DNA of 64,000 bases from Legionella beliardensis (GTDB taxonomy: Bacteria; Pseudomonadota; Gammaproteobacteria; Legionellales; Legionellaceae). The stretch is from positions 216,001 to 280,000 of the forward strand of contig NZ_UGNV01000001.1 of the NCBI RefSeq assembly GCF_900452395.1, written 5' to 3'. The notes beneath the pieces were generated by a model. It did not search any database, was not told the origin of the DNA, and saw nothing but the letters and a program-made list of their open reading frames with translations. This document shows, in pieces, positions 35,116 through 45,141 of this stretch (positions are counted from its first letter, which is position 1; every line of letters begins with the position of its first letter). The position numbers and the translations under genes were made by a program.

Positions 35116-36212
35116 TGGAATTTATTAATCATCTCAATAACATAGGCAAGCTCATTATCAGCAAGATTTGGACTCATGGGTAAGCTTAAAACTTGTTTAT
35201 GAATTTGTTCGGTAATAGGAAGTTGTTCATCTTGGTATTGTTGGTAAGCTTGCTGTTTATGAGGCGCAATAGGGTAATGAATCAATGTATCTATTTCTGC
35301 GTCTTTAAGATACTGTTGTAATTCATCCCGCTTCTCACACATCACAACAAAGACATGCCAAACATGCTGATTAGATTGGCCAGGATTCGGTAATTTAATG
35401 TGCGGATTTTTTATTTCATTTAAATAAATATTAGCAATGTCTTGTCGGCGTTTAGTCGCTTGGTCTAGGTATTTTAATTTTACTTGCAACATTGCTGCTT
35501 GTATTTCATCGAGTCGACTATTAACACCTTGGTAATTATGAATGTATTTTTTATGCGAGCCGTAATTACGTAATGCTGTTAGGACGCTGTGTAATTCTGC
35601 ATCATTGGTAGTAATCGCGCCAGCATCGCCTAAAGCACCTAAATTTTTGCCAGGGTAAAAACTAAAGCCTGCGGCATGTCCCCAATTACCAGCTTTACAG
35701 CCTGCTAATGAGGCGCCATGTGCTTGGGCAGCATCTTCTAAAATTAAGAGATTATGCTCGTTAGCAAGGGTTAGGATTTCCTGCATCTCTGTTAACCTGC
35801 CATATAAATGAACTGGTAAAATGACACGAGTTTTATCTGACAATGCGTTTTTAATATTGGCAGCTGTGATAGTATAAAAATCTGGATGGGGTTCAACAAG
35901 GACAGGCTTTAAGCGATTTTCAGTAATTGCAAGTATGCTGGCTATATAGGTATTGCCAGGTACAATCACTTCATCGCCTTCTTTAAGTTTTCCTAATGCT
36001 TTCCAAGCACGTAGAGTTAGGGTTAAAGCATCAAGGCCGTTAGCAACCCCAAGACAATATTCTGTGCCGCAATAATGCGCGAATTGCTTTTCAAATTGAG
36101 CAAGTTCATTACCCATAATATACCAGCCTGAATCAATAACTCGCGCGCAAGCTTGTTTTAATTCGTCAGCATATTCGCCATTTAGCTTTTTTAAATCAAG
36201 AAAACTTACCAT
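35112..36212 (-). CDS. DegT/DnrJ/EryC1 sugar aminotransferase (FdtB/QdtB type)
   Basis: A 366-residue PLP-dependent aminotransferase of the DegT family. The Schiff-base Lys189 lies in [13 protein letters not shown], and the cofactor-binding D160 in [11 protein letters not shown]. The pattern resembles FdtB/QdtB, which aminate dTDP-3-keto-6-deoxyhexose at C3 using glutamate. The ketoisomerase domain needed to make that substrate is encoded upstream in the same operon, so the product is likely dTDP-3-amino-3,6-dideoxy-galactose or -glucose. Overlaps neighbours by 17 nt and 4 nt. Confidence 0.9.
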   Translation of the reverse strand: MVSFLDLKKLNGEYADELKQACARVIDSGWYIMGNELAQFEKQFAHYCGTEYCLGVANGLDALTLTLRAWKALGKLKEGDEVIVPGNTYIASILAITENRLKPVLVEPHPDFYTITAANIKNALSDKTRVILPVHLYGRLTEMQEILTLANEHNLLILEDAAQAHGASLAGCKAGNWGHAAGFSFYPGKNLGALGDAGAITTNDAELHSVLTALRNYGSHKKYIHNYQGVNSRLDEIQAAMLQVKLKYLDQATKRRQDIANIYLNEIKNPHIKLPNPGQSNQHVWHVFVVMCEKRDELQQYLKDAEIDTLIHYPIAPHKQQAYQQYQDEQLPITEQIHKQVLSLPMSPNLADNELAYVIEMINKFQ

Positions 36213-37149
36213 TTAAATTTATCTCATAAAAGTCTAGAACAACACCGCGCGCGCCAAAATTTTCTTTTTGGGACAAAAGACCAAAATTCAAAATTTTTCC
36301 TTGTTCTTCAGTAGAAATACCGAAACTAAAATATTTAAACCCTTCCGTTTTACTTTCGGTAATACATGTTTCTATCAAAAAATCTAACGCACCTAATTCT
36401 TTCCCTTCATCATTAGTAGCCATGTATTGTGTATGGACAGTTGTTTTAAATTTAAAAAGAAGGGCTGCTGCCAGTATAGCATTTTCTTTTTCAATTACCT
36501 TTAATTGAATGTTGTTAGGAAATAGAGAAAATAACAACTCAAGTTCGGCTATTGAATGAACAGGGGAAGCATGATGGCGTGCTAAGACACTAGACAATAA
36601 CTGGTGGAACTCTGCCCATGATGTTGACTCGGTAACAGTTAATCCTGATTTTTTAGCTCTAGCAATCAGCCATTTTCTACCTTTAGATAAGGGCATGCGT
36701 TCATCTAAATAAATAATACTTGATAGATCGCGACGGAAGAGGGTCGCACCTAAATTATTTGTAATGGCATAGATATCTTCTTGTGCCGCTTGGGTATATA
36801 AAAAATAGGGTATGGCTTTATAAATAATTTTTTCAAACCCTAACTCAGAAGCTTTTTGCGCAAGGCTCATGACAATGGCAAGAACGGCTTCTGCCCGTAT
36901 TTTAGAAGATAGAAGTAGGCCGCCAAACGTTAGCCCCCCATGAGAATTTAAGACCTTATCTTTACAGGTCGCAGGCAAGACTGCCATTAACACATCATCT
37001 ATATAAAACATGAATGATGCATCGGTAAAACGATCAGCATGATACTCCAGAAAATCACGTTTAAAAAAGAATAACGGGGTTTTACAGGTATCGATAAACC
37101 GATCCCATTCGTTTTTATTACTTGGATTATAAGATTGACAAACTACCAT
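36196..37149 (-). CDS. GNAT/FemAB-like N-acyltransferase
   Basis: A 317-residue protein with an N-terminal half of FemAB/GNAT appearance and a C-terminal acetyl-CoA-fold region ([11 protein letters not shown] then K-Y-F-S-F-G-I-S). Family members transfer acyl groups to amino sugars or peptides. The position between a 3-aminotransferase and a glycosidase-like protein makes it a candidate for N-acylating the 3-amino sugar, but the hexapeptide enzyme at 38071 is a competing candidate. It overlaps the downstream aminotransferase by 17 nt and the upstream gene by 7 nt. Confidence 0.68.
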   Translation of the reverse strand: MVVCQSYNPSNKNEWDRFIDTCKTPLFFFKRDFLEYHADRFTDASFMFYIDDVLMAVLPATCKDKVLNSHGGLTFGGLLLSSKIRAEAVLAIVMSLAQKASELGFEKIIYKAIPYFLYTQAAQEDIYAITNNLGATLFRRDLSSIIYLDERMPLSKGRKWLIARAKKSGLTVTESTSWAEFHQLLSSVLARHHASPVHSIAELELLFSLFPNNIQLKVIEKENAILAAALLFKFKTTVHTQYMATNDEGKELGALDFLIETCITESKTEGFKYFSFGISTEEQGKILNFGLLSQKENFGARGVVLDFYEINLNGKFS

Positions 37150-38060
37150 TGTAGAAGCTCCGCAACACCAAAGCCATTTACGCCCATATTATTGCCGTTA
37201 TAAACGCAATAGGTTTTATCATGAACATGGATTAACCTTGGATAACATAAATGGATAGAGTCAAAATCATCTTCAGATAAGGCTAGACCAAATTCACTAT
37301 CCTTTCTTTGCCAATCAATGCCATTGTTAGATAAAGCCAGTCCGGGGAAATAGTCTTTGCCGCTGGTGCTGCCTTTAGTGTAAAACATGTAGTATTGGCT
37401 ATCTTTTTTATAAACAGAGGGACGACCAATTCGATATTCACTGTTCATGACATCAACGCAAAGCTTGCTTGGTTTTGTAAAAGTAATGCCATCTTCTGAT
37501 TCGGTATACCAAATATTATACTTAGGATAAGGATTGCCTTGAATAAGTTGCCAATCATCACCTGCTGCAAACCATGCCTTCCAGACATTATTTTCATAAA
37601 TAACACTATGAATGGCACGTATGGTGGTTGCGCCTTCTGCTCTATCTAAAATTGGTGCTTGCGTAACGCGTTTAAAGGTCTCGCCCTGATCGTTACTGAT
37701 TGCTAAGCCGGAAAAAGCTAAAAACTTGGCGCGCTTAACTAATTGAAAGCCTACATAATACATACGTAAGGCATTACCATCGGGAACAATATCGCCTAAA
37801 ATAACACCATTATCGTCAAAGCAACCCGCCTTACCTATATCCAAAACAGGTTCCTTAGAAACGGCCTTGATAATAGTCGGATTACTTGCATCAAGATCAA
37901 CATACCCTATACGGCTAATTCCCTCTTGATCACGAAAGCCAGCATAGACTCGAATAGTTTCATCATTTAGCAGAAAAGGAGTAGGGGTTAAGGCAGAATT
38001 TACTTTCCAGCCTGCCTGCTCAGTATGAGAAAATACATGTCCAAGTTTTTTCCACTTCAT
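37143..38060 (-). CDS. Five-bladed beta-propeller glycosidase-like protein
   Basis: A 305-residue cytoplasmic protein without a signal peptide. Repeating aromatic-acid motifs (R-V-Y-A-G-F-R-D, M-Y-Y-V-G-F, W-F-A-A-G-D-D-W, M-F-Y-T-K-G) mark blades of the GH43/GH32/GH130-like five-bladed propeller. Lack of an export signal and its place inside the nucleotide-sugar operon suggest a role in making or transferring a sugar rather than degradation, for example phosphorolysis or glycosyl transfer; this is inference. It may alternatively be catalytically inactive. The gap to the upstream acetyltransferase gene is only 10 nt. Confidence 0.65.
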   Translation of the reverse strand: MKWKKLGHVFSHTEQAGWKVNSALTPTPFLLNDETIRVYAGFRDQEGISRIGYVDLDASNPTIIKAVSKEPVLDIGKAGCFDDNGVILGDIVPDGNALRMYYVGFQLVKRAKFLAFSGLAISNDQGETFKRVTQAPILDRAEGATTIRAIHSVIYENNVWKAWFAAGDDWQLIQGNPYPKYNIWYTESEDGITFTKPSKLCVDVMNSEYRIGRPSVYKKDSQYYMFYTKGSTSGKDYFPGLALSNNGIDWQRKDSEFGLALSEDDFDSIHLCYPRLIHVHDKTYCVYNGNNMGVNGFGVAELLQW

Positions 38061-38070
38061 GCGCTACCTC

Positions 38071-38745
38071 TCAAAGATTCACACTAAGTGCGCTTTTCTT
38101 TGGCATTTCTTTGGCGGGTGCACCGTAGTAGACCTTTTCTGGTTCTTCTAGGCTTTTAGAAACTAAGGCGCCAGAGGCAATGATGCAATCTCTAGGAATT
38201 TTTACATGATCATTAAAGGTTGAATTAACACCTAAGAAGCAAGATTCGCCTATATGGCAATAACCAGAAACAACCACATGCGACGATAAGAAACAGTTGT
38301 CTTCGATAACCGTTTGGTGACCAATATGATTGCCACTCCACAAAATAACATTGTTACCAATTTTTACAAAAGGTTGAATAGTGTTATCTTCAAAGATAAA
38401 GCAATTTTCCCCGATTTGCGCATTACGCCAAACAAATGCATGTGAGCTAATATATGTTGCACAACGGTAGCCTTTTTCCTTGACTGCTTTGTATAAACGG
38501 GTACGTAGACGGTTTAATTGCGAAGCTGGGATAGCTACAAAGGCTTCGTGAGTTTCTGAAGGGAAATGCGTTTGAATATCTTCAAAAGCAACAATAGGTT
38601 TATCATAAAGGCTAGTTTCTTTTAAATAGTCTTTTTCAACTGCAAAACCGACTACTTCATAGTCTGAATCATAAGTAAAATATTCATAAGCAATGCTTGC
38701 TAACTCACCAGCGCCAATTAAAACGAGTTGTTTACTTTTCTGCAT
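38071..38745 (-). CDS. NeuD/PglD-like hexapeptide-repeat acetyltransferase
   Basis: A protein of about 224 residues: an N-terminal Rossmann-like sugar-nucleotide-binding part (V-L-I-G-A-G-E-L near residue 8) and a C-terminal left-handed beta-helix (N-C-F-I-F-E-D-N, I-G-N-N-V-I-L-W, I-G-E-S-C-F-L-G). This architecture matches PglD/NeuD-family acetyltransferases, which use acetyl-CoA. It is a good candidate for N-acetylating the 3-amino sugar (a QdtC/FdtC-type step). ATG 38745 was chosen because the upstream in-frame extension overlaps the fused rmlC gene by over 100 nt; with this start the overlap is 14 nt. Confidence 0.8.
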   Translation of the reverse strand: MQKSKQLVLIGAGELASIAYEYFTYDSDYEVVGFAVEKDYLKETSLYDKPIVAFEDIQTHFPSETHEAFVAIPASQLNRLRTRLYKAVKEKGYRCATYISSHAFVWRNAQIGENCFIFEDNTIQPFVKIGNNVILWSGNHIGHQTVIEDNCFLSSHVVVSGYCHIGESCFLGVNSTFNDHVKIPRDCIIASGALVSKSLEEPEKVYYGAPAKEMPKKSALSVNL

Positions 38746-39718
38746 AACTTGCTTCCTTAACAAATTGATCATAGTCGCGAATATAATCCGCTTCATCATA
38801 ACGTTCGCTAGCAAAAACCAATAACACACAATCCTCACTAAAATCGTGCATTTCTCGCCAGGTCATGTTGTTAATTAATAAACCTTTTGTTGGAGAGTCT
38901 AACCACACATCATCTCTCGTGTTACCATTATCGAGAACAATACGGCACTTTCCAGCGACGCAAACTGCAAGCTGCTGTAATCTGCGGTGAGCATGAAATC
39001 CCCGACTAACACCAGGTTTGGTATCAAAAATGTAATAAACGCGTTTAATAGTAAACGGTAAATTACAATTCTTTTCAAGCGCAATTAAGCTGCCACGCAC
39101 ATCGCCAATGACCCTTAAATCAATTAATTCTTTAGATGACGTTTTATACCAAAAAGGCATTTTCAGTGCTTCATGAAACAAGTTAGCTGTTTCATCTTTT
39201 TTATTTACTATCGGCTCACCCTGGGCTAAGGGCCAAGCAATAGCTAATGCAGGATCATTCCAACGAATTGCTGCCTCACACGCTTGGCTGTAAACATCTG
39301 TGGTTTTGTATAGAAAATGAGTGTCATCTTCTAAGGTAAGAAAGCCGTGGGCAAACCCCTCAGGAATCCAGAGCATACGTTTATTTTCTGCACTTAACTC
39401 AACACCTACATGTTTACCAAACGTTGGCGAACCCTCACGAATATCGAGAGCGACATCAAATGCAGAGCCTTTTACCACACGCACTAATTTTCCTTGTGGG
39501 TGTGGTGGTAATTGGTAATGAAGTCCACGTAAGACATTTTTTTTTGAACAAGAATGATTGTCTTGTACAAAGCTAGGGGGCGCAGGTAAGCCTAATTTTT
39601 TTACTTCCTGATGAAAGCGCTCTTCATTAAAACTTTCCATAAACCAGCCCCGGTCATCGGCAAAGACGGTTGGCTCAATGATTAGAACGTCAGGAATAGC
39701 TGTTTGGATGAGTTTCAT
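38732..39718 (-). CDS. RmlC epimerase fused to FdtA/QdtA-type 3,4-ketoisomerase
   Basis: A 328-residue two-domain protein. Residues 1-185 are a complete RmlC (dTDP-4-dehydrorhamnose 3,5-epimerase) with R-G-L-H67-Y-Q, the Y137/Y143 region and I-R-W-N-D-P. Residues 195-328 are a second cupin like FdtA/QdtA/WxcM: R-G-x-x-I-A-L-E near 208, R-G-F-H242-A-H244 near 239, M-T-W-R-E-M near 285, and [13 protein letters not shown] near 307. RmlC makes the rhamnose branch; FdtA/QdtA isomerises the same dTDP-4-keto-6-deoxyglucose towards a 3-keto sugar. The fusion thus puts both branch-point enzymes on one chain. It overlaps rmlA by 4 nt and the acetyltransferase by 14 nt. Standalone RmlC is about 180 residues. 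Confidence 0.88.
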   Translation of the reverse strand: MKLIQTAIPDVLIIEPTVFADDRGWFMESFNEERFHQEVKKLGLPAPPSFVQDNHSCSKKNVLRGLHYQLPPHPQGKLVRVVKGSAFDVALDIREGSPTFGKHVGVELSAENKRMLWIPEGFAHGFLTLEDDTHFLYKTTDVYSQACEAAIRWNDPALAIAWPLAQGEPIVNKKDETANLFHEALKMPFWYKTSSKELIDLRVIGDVRGSLIALEKNCNLPFTIKRVYYIFDTKPGVSRGFHAHRRLQQLAVCVAGKCRIVLDNGNTRDDVWLDSPTKGLLINNMTWREMHDFSEDCVLLVFASERYDEADYIRDYDQFVKEASYAEK

Positions 39719-40605
39719 GCAATGACCTCTTCTTTGAGTTGACGAAGTAAATATTGGCCATAAGCTGTTTTTTTAAAGCGAAAAGCCTGCTCAAGAAGTT
39801 CTTCGGACGTAATCCATCCAGCGGCATAAGCAATTTCTTCTAAACAGGCAATTTTTAATCCTTGGCGTTGCTCTATCGTATGTACAAAATGGCTTGCTTC
39901 TAATAAAGAATCATGAGTGCCTGTATCTAGCCAAGCAAAACCACGTCCCAATATTTCCACATAAAGCGTTTCATCTTCTAAATAGAAACGATTGACATCC
40001 GTTATCTCAAGTTCACCTCTTGCAGAGGGACGGATGCTTTTCGCAATATCAACCACACGATTATCATAAAAATATAAACCAGTCACTGCATAGTTGGATT
40101 TAGGTGTAACTGGCTTTTCTTCAATACTAATCGCACGTCCCTGCTCATTAAAGGAAACAACACCAAATCGTTCAGGATCTGAAACATGGTAGCCGAAAAT
40201 AGTAGCACCTGTATTGCGCACGGCTGCAGTACGTAAATTAGCCGAAAAACTCTGACCATAAAAAATGTTATCACCTAAAATTAAGCAACAATCATCGCCA
40301 TTAATAAATTCTTCGCCAATTAGAAACGCTTGCGCTAATCCATCAGGCGAGGGCTGCTCTTTATAACTTAATTCAATACCAAACTGTTGACCATTACCAA
40401 GAAGGGCACGAAATTTAGGTAAATCATCTGGTGTAGAAATGATAAGTATTTCCCTTATTCCAGCCAACATTAATACGGATAAAGGATAGTAAATCATGGG
40501 TTTATCATAAATAGGTAACATTTGCTTAGACACACCCAAAGTAATAGGGTGTAAGCGCGTGCCTGTGCCGCCAGCTAAAATAATGCCTTTACGTTTAGTC
40601 ATCAT
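39715..40605 (-). CDS. rfbA: Glucose-1-phosphate thymidylyltransferase
   Basis: A 296-residue RmlA/RfbA. It makes dTDP-glucose from dTTP and glucose-1-phosphate, feeding both the rhamnose and 3-amino-sugar branches. The nucleotide-binding [14 protein letters not shown] lies near residues 7-20, followed by the [14 protein letters not shown] motif and the D-N-I-F-Y-G metal region. Length is standard. It overlaps the rmlC fusion and rmlD by 4 nt each. Confidence 0.96.
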   Translation of the reverse strand: MMTKRKGIILAGGTGTRLHPITLGVSKQMLPIYDKPMIYYPLSVLMLAGIREILIISTPDDLPKFRALLGNGQQFGIELSYKEQPSPDGLAQAFLIGEEFINGDDCCLILGDNIFYGQSFSANLRTAAVRNTGATIFGYHVSDPERFGVVSFNEQGRAISIEEKPVTPKSNYAVTGLYFYDNRVVDIAKSIRPSARGELEITDVNRFYLEDETLYVEILGRGFAWLDTGTHDSLLEASHFVHTIEQRQGLKIACLEEIAYAAGWITSEELLEQAFRFKKTAYGQYLLRQLKEEVIA

Positions 40606-41492
40606 GTTGATCCTAAAATTTCTCTAATCACTCTAGCCGCACCTAACTGCCAGTTTGGTAGATGAATAGAAAATGCATGTTGTAATTTTTTAGTATTTAG
40701 CCTTGAATTAAGTGGCCTTTGTGCCGGTGTTATATAGTCTTCACTTGGAATAGGAATTAGATTTTTAATGGTAGATTGTTGTGCCAATTTTTTGGCTTCT
40801 TCTAAAATAAAATGGGCAAAATCATACCAAGATGTTTCACCGCTTGCTGCTAAATGGTATAAGCCGCTAAGCGCTGGGTCTAACGTAGTCGCTTTTAAAA
40901 GATGAGCTGTTACATCTGCTAGGAGTTCAGTGCCTGTAGGTGCCCCTATTTGATCATTAACAATTTTGATTGTTTCTTTTTCCTGGCTTAAACGCAGGAT
41001 AGTTTTAATAAAGTTTTTACCATACGTACCATAAACCCAGCTTGTTCTTAAAATAAGATGCTGACAACCTGAGTTTATAATTTCTTGCTCACCTTGTAAC
41101 TTGCTCACGCCATAAAAATTAAGCGGACTAGGTGCATCATTTTCTTGCCAACTAATATGATTTGAGCCATCAAAAACATAATCAGTTGAATAATGAACGA
41201 GCAATGAGCCTGTTTTTGCACCTTCTTGGGCTAAAACAGCAGGCGCTTTGGCATTAATAAGTATGGCTAAATCTTGCTCGCTTTCCGCTTTATCGACAGC
41301 AGTATAGGCAGCTGCATTGACAATGATATCTGGTTTAACTGTACGAATAGTTGTGGCTATTCCTGCAAGATTTTCAAGATTGGCTGTAAGCGTGCTATGT
41401 CTATCAAGAGCAATTAATTCACCAAGCGGGGCTAATGCACGTTGTAATTCCCAGCCTAATTGACCATTTTTTCCGAAAAGAAGTATTTTCAT
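40602..41492 (-). CDS. rfbD: dTDP-4-dehydrorhamnose reductase
   Basis: A 296-residue RmlD/RfbD, the NADPH-dependent last step to dTDP-L-rhamnose. The Rossmann motif G-K-N-G-Q-L-G-W lies near the N-terminus, followed by [12 protein letters not shown] and S-T-D-Y-V-F-D-G with the catalytic Y-G-V-S-K motif. It begins the coupled rml-fdt minus-strand operon; 124 nt separate it from manC, where a promoter may lie. It overlaps rmlA by 4 nt (ATGA). Confidence 0.96.
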   Translation of the reverse strand: MKILLFGKNGQLGWELQRALAPLGELIALDRHSTLTANLENLAGIATTIRTVKPDIIVNAAAYTAVDKAESEQDLAILINAKAPAVLAQEGAKTGSLLVHYSTDYVFDGSNHISWQENDAPSPLNFYGVSKLQGEQEIINSGCQHLILRTSWVYGTYGKNFIKTILRLSQEKETIKIVNDQIGAPTGTELLADVTAHLLKATTLDPALSGLYHLAASGETSWYDFAHFILEEAKKLAQQSTIKNLIPIPSEDYITPAQRPLNSRLNTKKLQHAFSIHLPNWQLGAARVIREILGST

Positions 41493-41616
41493 TATTAAAT
41501 ATCGGCAATCAGCTAAATAATGTCTAGCAAAATAAGCTAAAGTTAGTTAATTTTGGCTAAAAATAGCATTCTTTTTCGCATGAAGGAAGTTATTTAAAGA
41601 TTAAGGTCAAAATAGA

Positions 41617-43089
41617 TTAAATTCTGCCGTAATTATCTTCAAAGCGGACAATATCGTCTTCTCCTAAGTACTCCCCGCTTTGCACTTCGATAATCACTAA
41701 ACTTAAGACACCAGGGTTTTCAAGCCTATGCATGCTTCCTGCAGGAATATAAGTTGATTCATTGGTTCTAACTAGTAACTCATTATTGCCATTGATAACT
41801 TTTGCCATGCCACTCACTACTATCCAATGCTCACTACGGTGATGGTGCATTTGTAGGCTTAATTTTGCGCCTGGATTAACCTCGAGCCGCTTAATTTTAA
41901 AATTTTTTCCTTCGTCTAAAATAGTGTAAGTTCCCCAAGGGCGATGAACGGTTTGATGTAGTTTATAAGCGTTATGTTCTTTTTCTTTTAATGCAGTATA
42001 AATGTGCTTAACATCTTGAGCATGGTTTTTATCAGCTACCAAAATGGCATCAGGCGTATCAATAATAATCAGGTTTTTTAAACCAACGGTGCTGATTAGT
42101 CGAGCATCACTTTGAATGTAACAATTTTCTGTATTATATAAAAGGGCTTCACCATTGACGCGATTACCATTCGTATCTGCTGTCGATAAATCACCAAAGG
42201 CACTCCAAGAGCCAATATCACTCCAGCCAAGGTCACAAGGTATAACCGCAATAGCATCACTGTCTTTAGAAGCAGGCTCCATCACTGCATAATCAAAGGA
42301 GTTACTTAGTACATGTGTAAAATGCTCTTTTTTTAACTGAATTTGCGCACCATGTGGGCTTTCGGCAATGACTGCATCGTCAAGGCATTTTTTAGTTGTT
42401 TCATAAATATCATTACAATAGTGTTCTAGGTGCTTAAGTGCTGCGCCTGCTGTAAAACAAAACATGCCCGAATTCCAAAAATAACAACCTGCTTGCAAAT
42501 ATTCCTGGGCTTTTTCAACAGAAGGTTTTTCAACAAATTGCTTGATTGAATAACCGAGGATCTGTTCTGGCTGTTTAGGGCGAGTAAGAGATGAATTTTC
42601 ATCAATTTGTATATACCCATAACCACTTTCAGGTAGGTTTGGTTTAATACCAAACGTGACTAGCTTGGTATTTTTAGCAAGCTTGATGGCACAATCTACA
42701 GCACTTTGAAAAGCATCGGGCTCGCTTATTAAATGATCAGCAGGCAAAATTAATAAAATAGCATCATCACCATATTTTTTTGCTACTTGTAGTGCAGCTA
42801 AAGCAATGGCGGCAGCTGTATTGCGGCCAAAAGGTTCTAAGATATAGGACAGAAATAAGTTGTGTTGATTTATAGCACGATACTCATCTTCTGTTTTAAA
42901 GAATAATTCACGATTCGTTACGGTTAAAATTTCTTTAACATTTGGAATGGAGGCTGCACGCAGAAAAGCTTTTTGTAAGAAGCTTTGCCCATCATTTAAA
43001 CGAATAAATGGCTTTGGATGTAATTCGCGTGAGACTGGCCAAAGCCTAGAACCTGCACCGCCACAAAGAATGGTTGGAATAATAGACAT
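41617..43089 (-). CDS. manC: Mannose-1-phosphate guanylyltransferase/mannose-6-phosphate isomerase
   Basis: A 490-residue bifunctional ManC/CpsB. The N-terminal nucleotidyltransferase has C-G-G-A-G-S-R-L-W-P near residue 9 and F-V-E-K-P near 165. The C-terminal cupin isomerase domain begins near residue 370, with H-R-P-W-G-T-Y and H-H-H-R-S-E-H-W as metal-binding motifs. It provides GDP-mannose. Neither a GDP-mannose dehydratase nor ManB is in the window, so the end sugar is not known. Confidence 0.94.
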   Translation of the reverse strand: MSIIPTILCGGAGSRLWPVSRELHPKPFIRLNDGQSFLQKAFLRAASIPNVKEILTVTNRELFFKTEDEYRAINQHNLFLSYILEPFGRNTAAAIALAALQVAKKYGDDAILLILPADHLISEPDAFQSAVDCAIKLAKNTKLVTFGIKPNLPESGYGYIQIDENSSLTRPKQPEQILGYSIKQFVEKPSVEKAQEYLQAGCYFWNSGMFCFTAGAALKHLEHYCNDIYETTKKCLDDAVIAESPHGAQIQLKKEHFTHVLSNSFDYAVMEPASKDSDAIAVIPCDLGWSDIGSWSAFGDLSTADTNGNRVNGEALLYNTENCYIQSDARLISTVGLKNLIIIDTPDAILVADKNHAQDVKHIYTALKEKEHNAYKLHQTVHRPWGTYTILDEGKNFKIKRLEVNPGAKLSLQMHHHRSEHWIVVSGMAKVINGNNELLVRTNESTYIPAGSMHRLENPGVLSLVIIEVQSGEYLGEDDIVRFEDNYGRI

Positions 43090-43123
43090 GTAGTATTCTT
43101 ATAATTAGTGAGTCAGCTTAAAA

Positions 43124-43786
43124 TTAAACAGCACCTTGCTTAAATAAAACTTTAAGAACGGTGAGAAATAAAATTTTAATATCCATCCATAATCCATAAT
43201 GCTCTACATAGTCAAGATCTAACTTTATTTTTTCGCCATGATTAATATTACTTCTGCCATTAACTTGCGCCCAACCGGTGACGCCTGGCTTAACCCTTAG
43301 ACGTTTAAATTGTTCTTGATTATAGCAATTGGCAATTTCTGTTAATTCTGGGCGCGGTCCAACTAAACTCATGTTACCAAGTAATACGTTAAAAAACTGC
43401 GGTAGTTCATCAAGACTCCATTTTCTTAAAAATGCGCCTATGCCAGTAAAATTCGCTTGATGACTGTTATCTGTTGCTTGTTTAAAAACAAAATCATCAG
43501 GCACACCGCCTTCCCAGTAATAAGTCGCGGGGTTTGATTGCTGTATTTTCATCGTACGAAATTTATAAATAGAGAAAGGTTTATTTAAGTAGCCTGCTCT
43601 TTTTTGACGAAATAAAATAGGCAGTCCGTCATCCATGACAATCCAAATGGCAACAATAATATAAATAGGCGAAAGCAAAAGAATGGCTAATGAACTTAAT
43701 AAAATATCTATGCCTCGTTTAATGTAGTCATAAGGCCTTTTCGATAATGTCGATGTGGTGTTTATCGTTGTCGGTGTGCTCTTCAT
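43124..43786 (-). CDS. Phosphoglycosyl transferase (bacterial sugar transferase)
   Basis: A 220-residue monotopic phosphoglycosyl transferase that starts repeat-unit assembly by moving a sugar-1-phosphate onto undecaprenyl phosphate. Visible: the basic-hydrophobic re-entrant helix (residues 22-50), Y-K-F-R-T-M-K, the catalytic S-L-D-E-L-P-Q-F motif with adjacent D-E, V-G-P-R-P-E, and [14 protein letters not shown]. It lacks the N-terminal transmembrane part of WbaP/WcaJ, so it is the short PglC-like type. The donor sugar is not identifiable. Its start overlaps the end of the upstream gene by 59 nt, more than usual. Confidence 0.9.
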   Translation of the reverse strand: MKSTPTTINTTSTLSKRPYDYIKRGIDILLSSLAILLLSPIYIIVAIWIVMDDGLPILFRQKRAGYLNKPFSIYKFRTMKIQQSNPATYYWEGGVPDDFVFKQATDNSHQANFTGIGAFLRKWSLDELPQFFNVLLGNMSLVGPRPELTEIANCYNQEQFKRLRVKPGVTGWAQVNGRSNINHGEKIKLDLDYVEHYGLWMDIKILFLTVLKVLFKQGAV

Positions 43787-44708
43787 ATTTTTTTAACCCG
43801 CCTGTACCGTTGGCAATTCCGATAATGTGTTTTGGCTTGAAAACAGTGTCAAGCACTATATCACCTTTTTTGCCAATGATCCCGCCTGCGACACAACTAA
43901 TACCCTGAATAGTCAGATGGCCGGCAATGGTTTTAAAGAAGGGAAAATCAGCAATATGCATATGAGCTTCTAATATTGGCGTAGCTATTCTAACATCAAG
44001 CCGAATAATACTTATAGACTTTTCTGACGCGTTGGCAATGAAGGCTGGTGTTAAATTATTAATACCTACATCCATTACAAGCGCTTTATCGTTTAAATAA
44101 TTAAGATATTGTGCGCTAATTAACTGTTCTGCAGAAACAGCGGTAATTAAGGCGTCATAAGATTGGTCTTTATTAAATAAGGAAATTTTATAGTCATTAT
44201 ATGCAGGTAAAATAACATTAAGCGCATCAATTAATTGCCTGGTTTTAACTTCATTTCGACCAGTTATTGTAACTTGTATATCGTGCTCTGCTAAGCGTAA
44301 GGCCAATTTTACTGCAATATTGCCTGTACCATAAATTAAAATTTTCTTATTAGTTAATTGATAATCATAATATTGATTGATTAAATGATAAGCTGACTCT
44401 ACAGTCAGATCATTCGGTTTATAAGGTAAAATTTTGCCTTTTTTTAGTGAGTTTTGAGCTATCTGCCATAAATTAATCGATTGCTTTCGCTCCACATCAA
44501 TAAAAAAAGTTTCAAGCTGATTATCAAGATAAACCAAGACTTGCTGAGCAATCTCGGGATTTGTAAATAGCAGGTTTAAAACTTTTTCTTCCCCAAACTG
44601 ACGAAAAGGCAAAAGTCTATTTTCGCCATGCTGTTTAGCAGTGGTGCTAATTAATGCTTTTTTAAAGCGAGTAAGATCTAATGCCTTAAGCTCTTCTAGT
44701 AAAGCCAT
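43728..44708 (-). CDS. NAD(P)-binding Rossmann-fold protein of unknown function
   Basis: A protein of about 326 residues. A helical N-terminal part of some 130 residues precedes a Rossmann domain with G-T-G-N-I-A-V-K-L-A near residue 130 and T-I-T-G-R-N-E, as in shikimate dehydrogenase or methylene-THF dehydrogenase-like folds. The catalytic residues of those enzymes are not evident. It lies first in the polysaccharide operon, overlapping the phosphoglycosyl transferase by 59 nt, so it may act in sugar or carrier metabolism (inference). ATG 44708 with an AAAGGA ribosome-binding site is preferred; an upstream ATG at 44777 adds 23 residues. Confidence 0.6.
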   Translation of the reverse strand: MALLEELKALDLTRFKKALISTTAKQHGENRLLPFRQFGEEKVLNLLFTNPEIAQQVLVYLDNQLETFFIDVERKQSINLWQIAQNSLKKGKILPYKPNDLTVESAYHLINQYYDYQLTNKKILIYGTGNIAVKLALRLAEHDIQVTITGRNEVKTRQLIDALNVILPAYNDYKISLFNKDQSYDALITAVSAEQLISAQYLNYLNDKALVMDVGINNLTPAFIANASEKSISIIRLDVRIATPILEAHMHIADFPFFKTIAGHLTIQGISCVAGGIIGKKGDIVLDTVFKPKHIIGIANGTGGLKKYEEHTDNDKHHIDIIEKAL

Positions 44709-44804
44709 GGCTTTCCTTTCTAATTTTTTAGTTAGCCTGTTAGCCAGGCATTCTAACATGCTTCTTTTTTTATTCATCTAAATTTCATTGTTATATCAAT
44801 CACT

Positions 44805-44833
44805 TTGTAAAAATAAAATTATTAACGTATAAT
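44805..44833 (+). promoter_or_regulatory. Sigma-70-type promoter of the small lipoprotein gene
   Basis: TTGTAA at 44805-44810 and a perfect TATAAT at 44828-44833 are separated by 17 nt. The next gene begins 30 nt downstream. This is the cleanest -35/-10 pair I found in the window. Confidence 0.65.
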
Positions 44834-44862
44834 TTATAGACATAACATGGATGGATACAAGA

Positions 44863-45093
44863 ATGAAAATAGCTAGAATATCACTTGCTTTATCATTATT
44901 GTTATTACTAGGATGTACACCGAATGAAACCACCTATAATGCGCGCTTCAATAGAGATTATATCTACTCAGTAGGCTTTTACGGCTATCAACCTCAATGG
45001 GCCACTCATTATTATTCAGGTGTTCCTACCCGTTCTTGTGCTCAAGGTTATTGTAATATGTATCCCCGCGGATGGTATATGCGTAAGTGGTAA
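44863..45093 (+). CDS. Small lipoprotein
   Basis: A 76-residue predicted lipoprotein: a basic start (M-K-I-A-R), a leucine-rich core and the lipobox L-L-L-G-C, after which the mature protein of about 57 residues is rich in Tyr, Gly and Trp. No known domain is recognised. ATG 44863, preceded by GGATGG at about 8 nt, was chosen; ATG 44851 would add four residues. It has its own promoter upstream and a strong hairpin downstream, so it is monocistronic. Confidence 0.7.
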   Translation: MKIARISLALSLLLLLGCTPNETTYNARFNRDYIYSVGFYGYQPQWATHYYSGVPTRSCAQGYCNMYPRGWYMRKW

Positions 45094-45102
45094 CTTTGAG
45101 TC

Positions 45103-45141
45103 AATTCCGTGGTTTTTTACTTAAATCAAAACTACGGAATT
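45103..45141 (+). terminator. Hairpin after the small lipoprotein gene
   Basis: AATTCCGT-G-GTTTT (45103-45116) pairs with AAAAC-T-ACGGAATT (45128-45141), one G-T pair, loop of 11 nt. It starts 10 nt after the stop. A terminal T-run is lacking, so it may instead be an RNA-stabilising hairpin. Confidence 0.55.
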
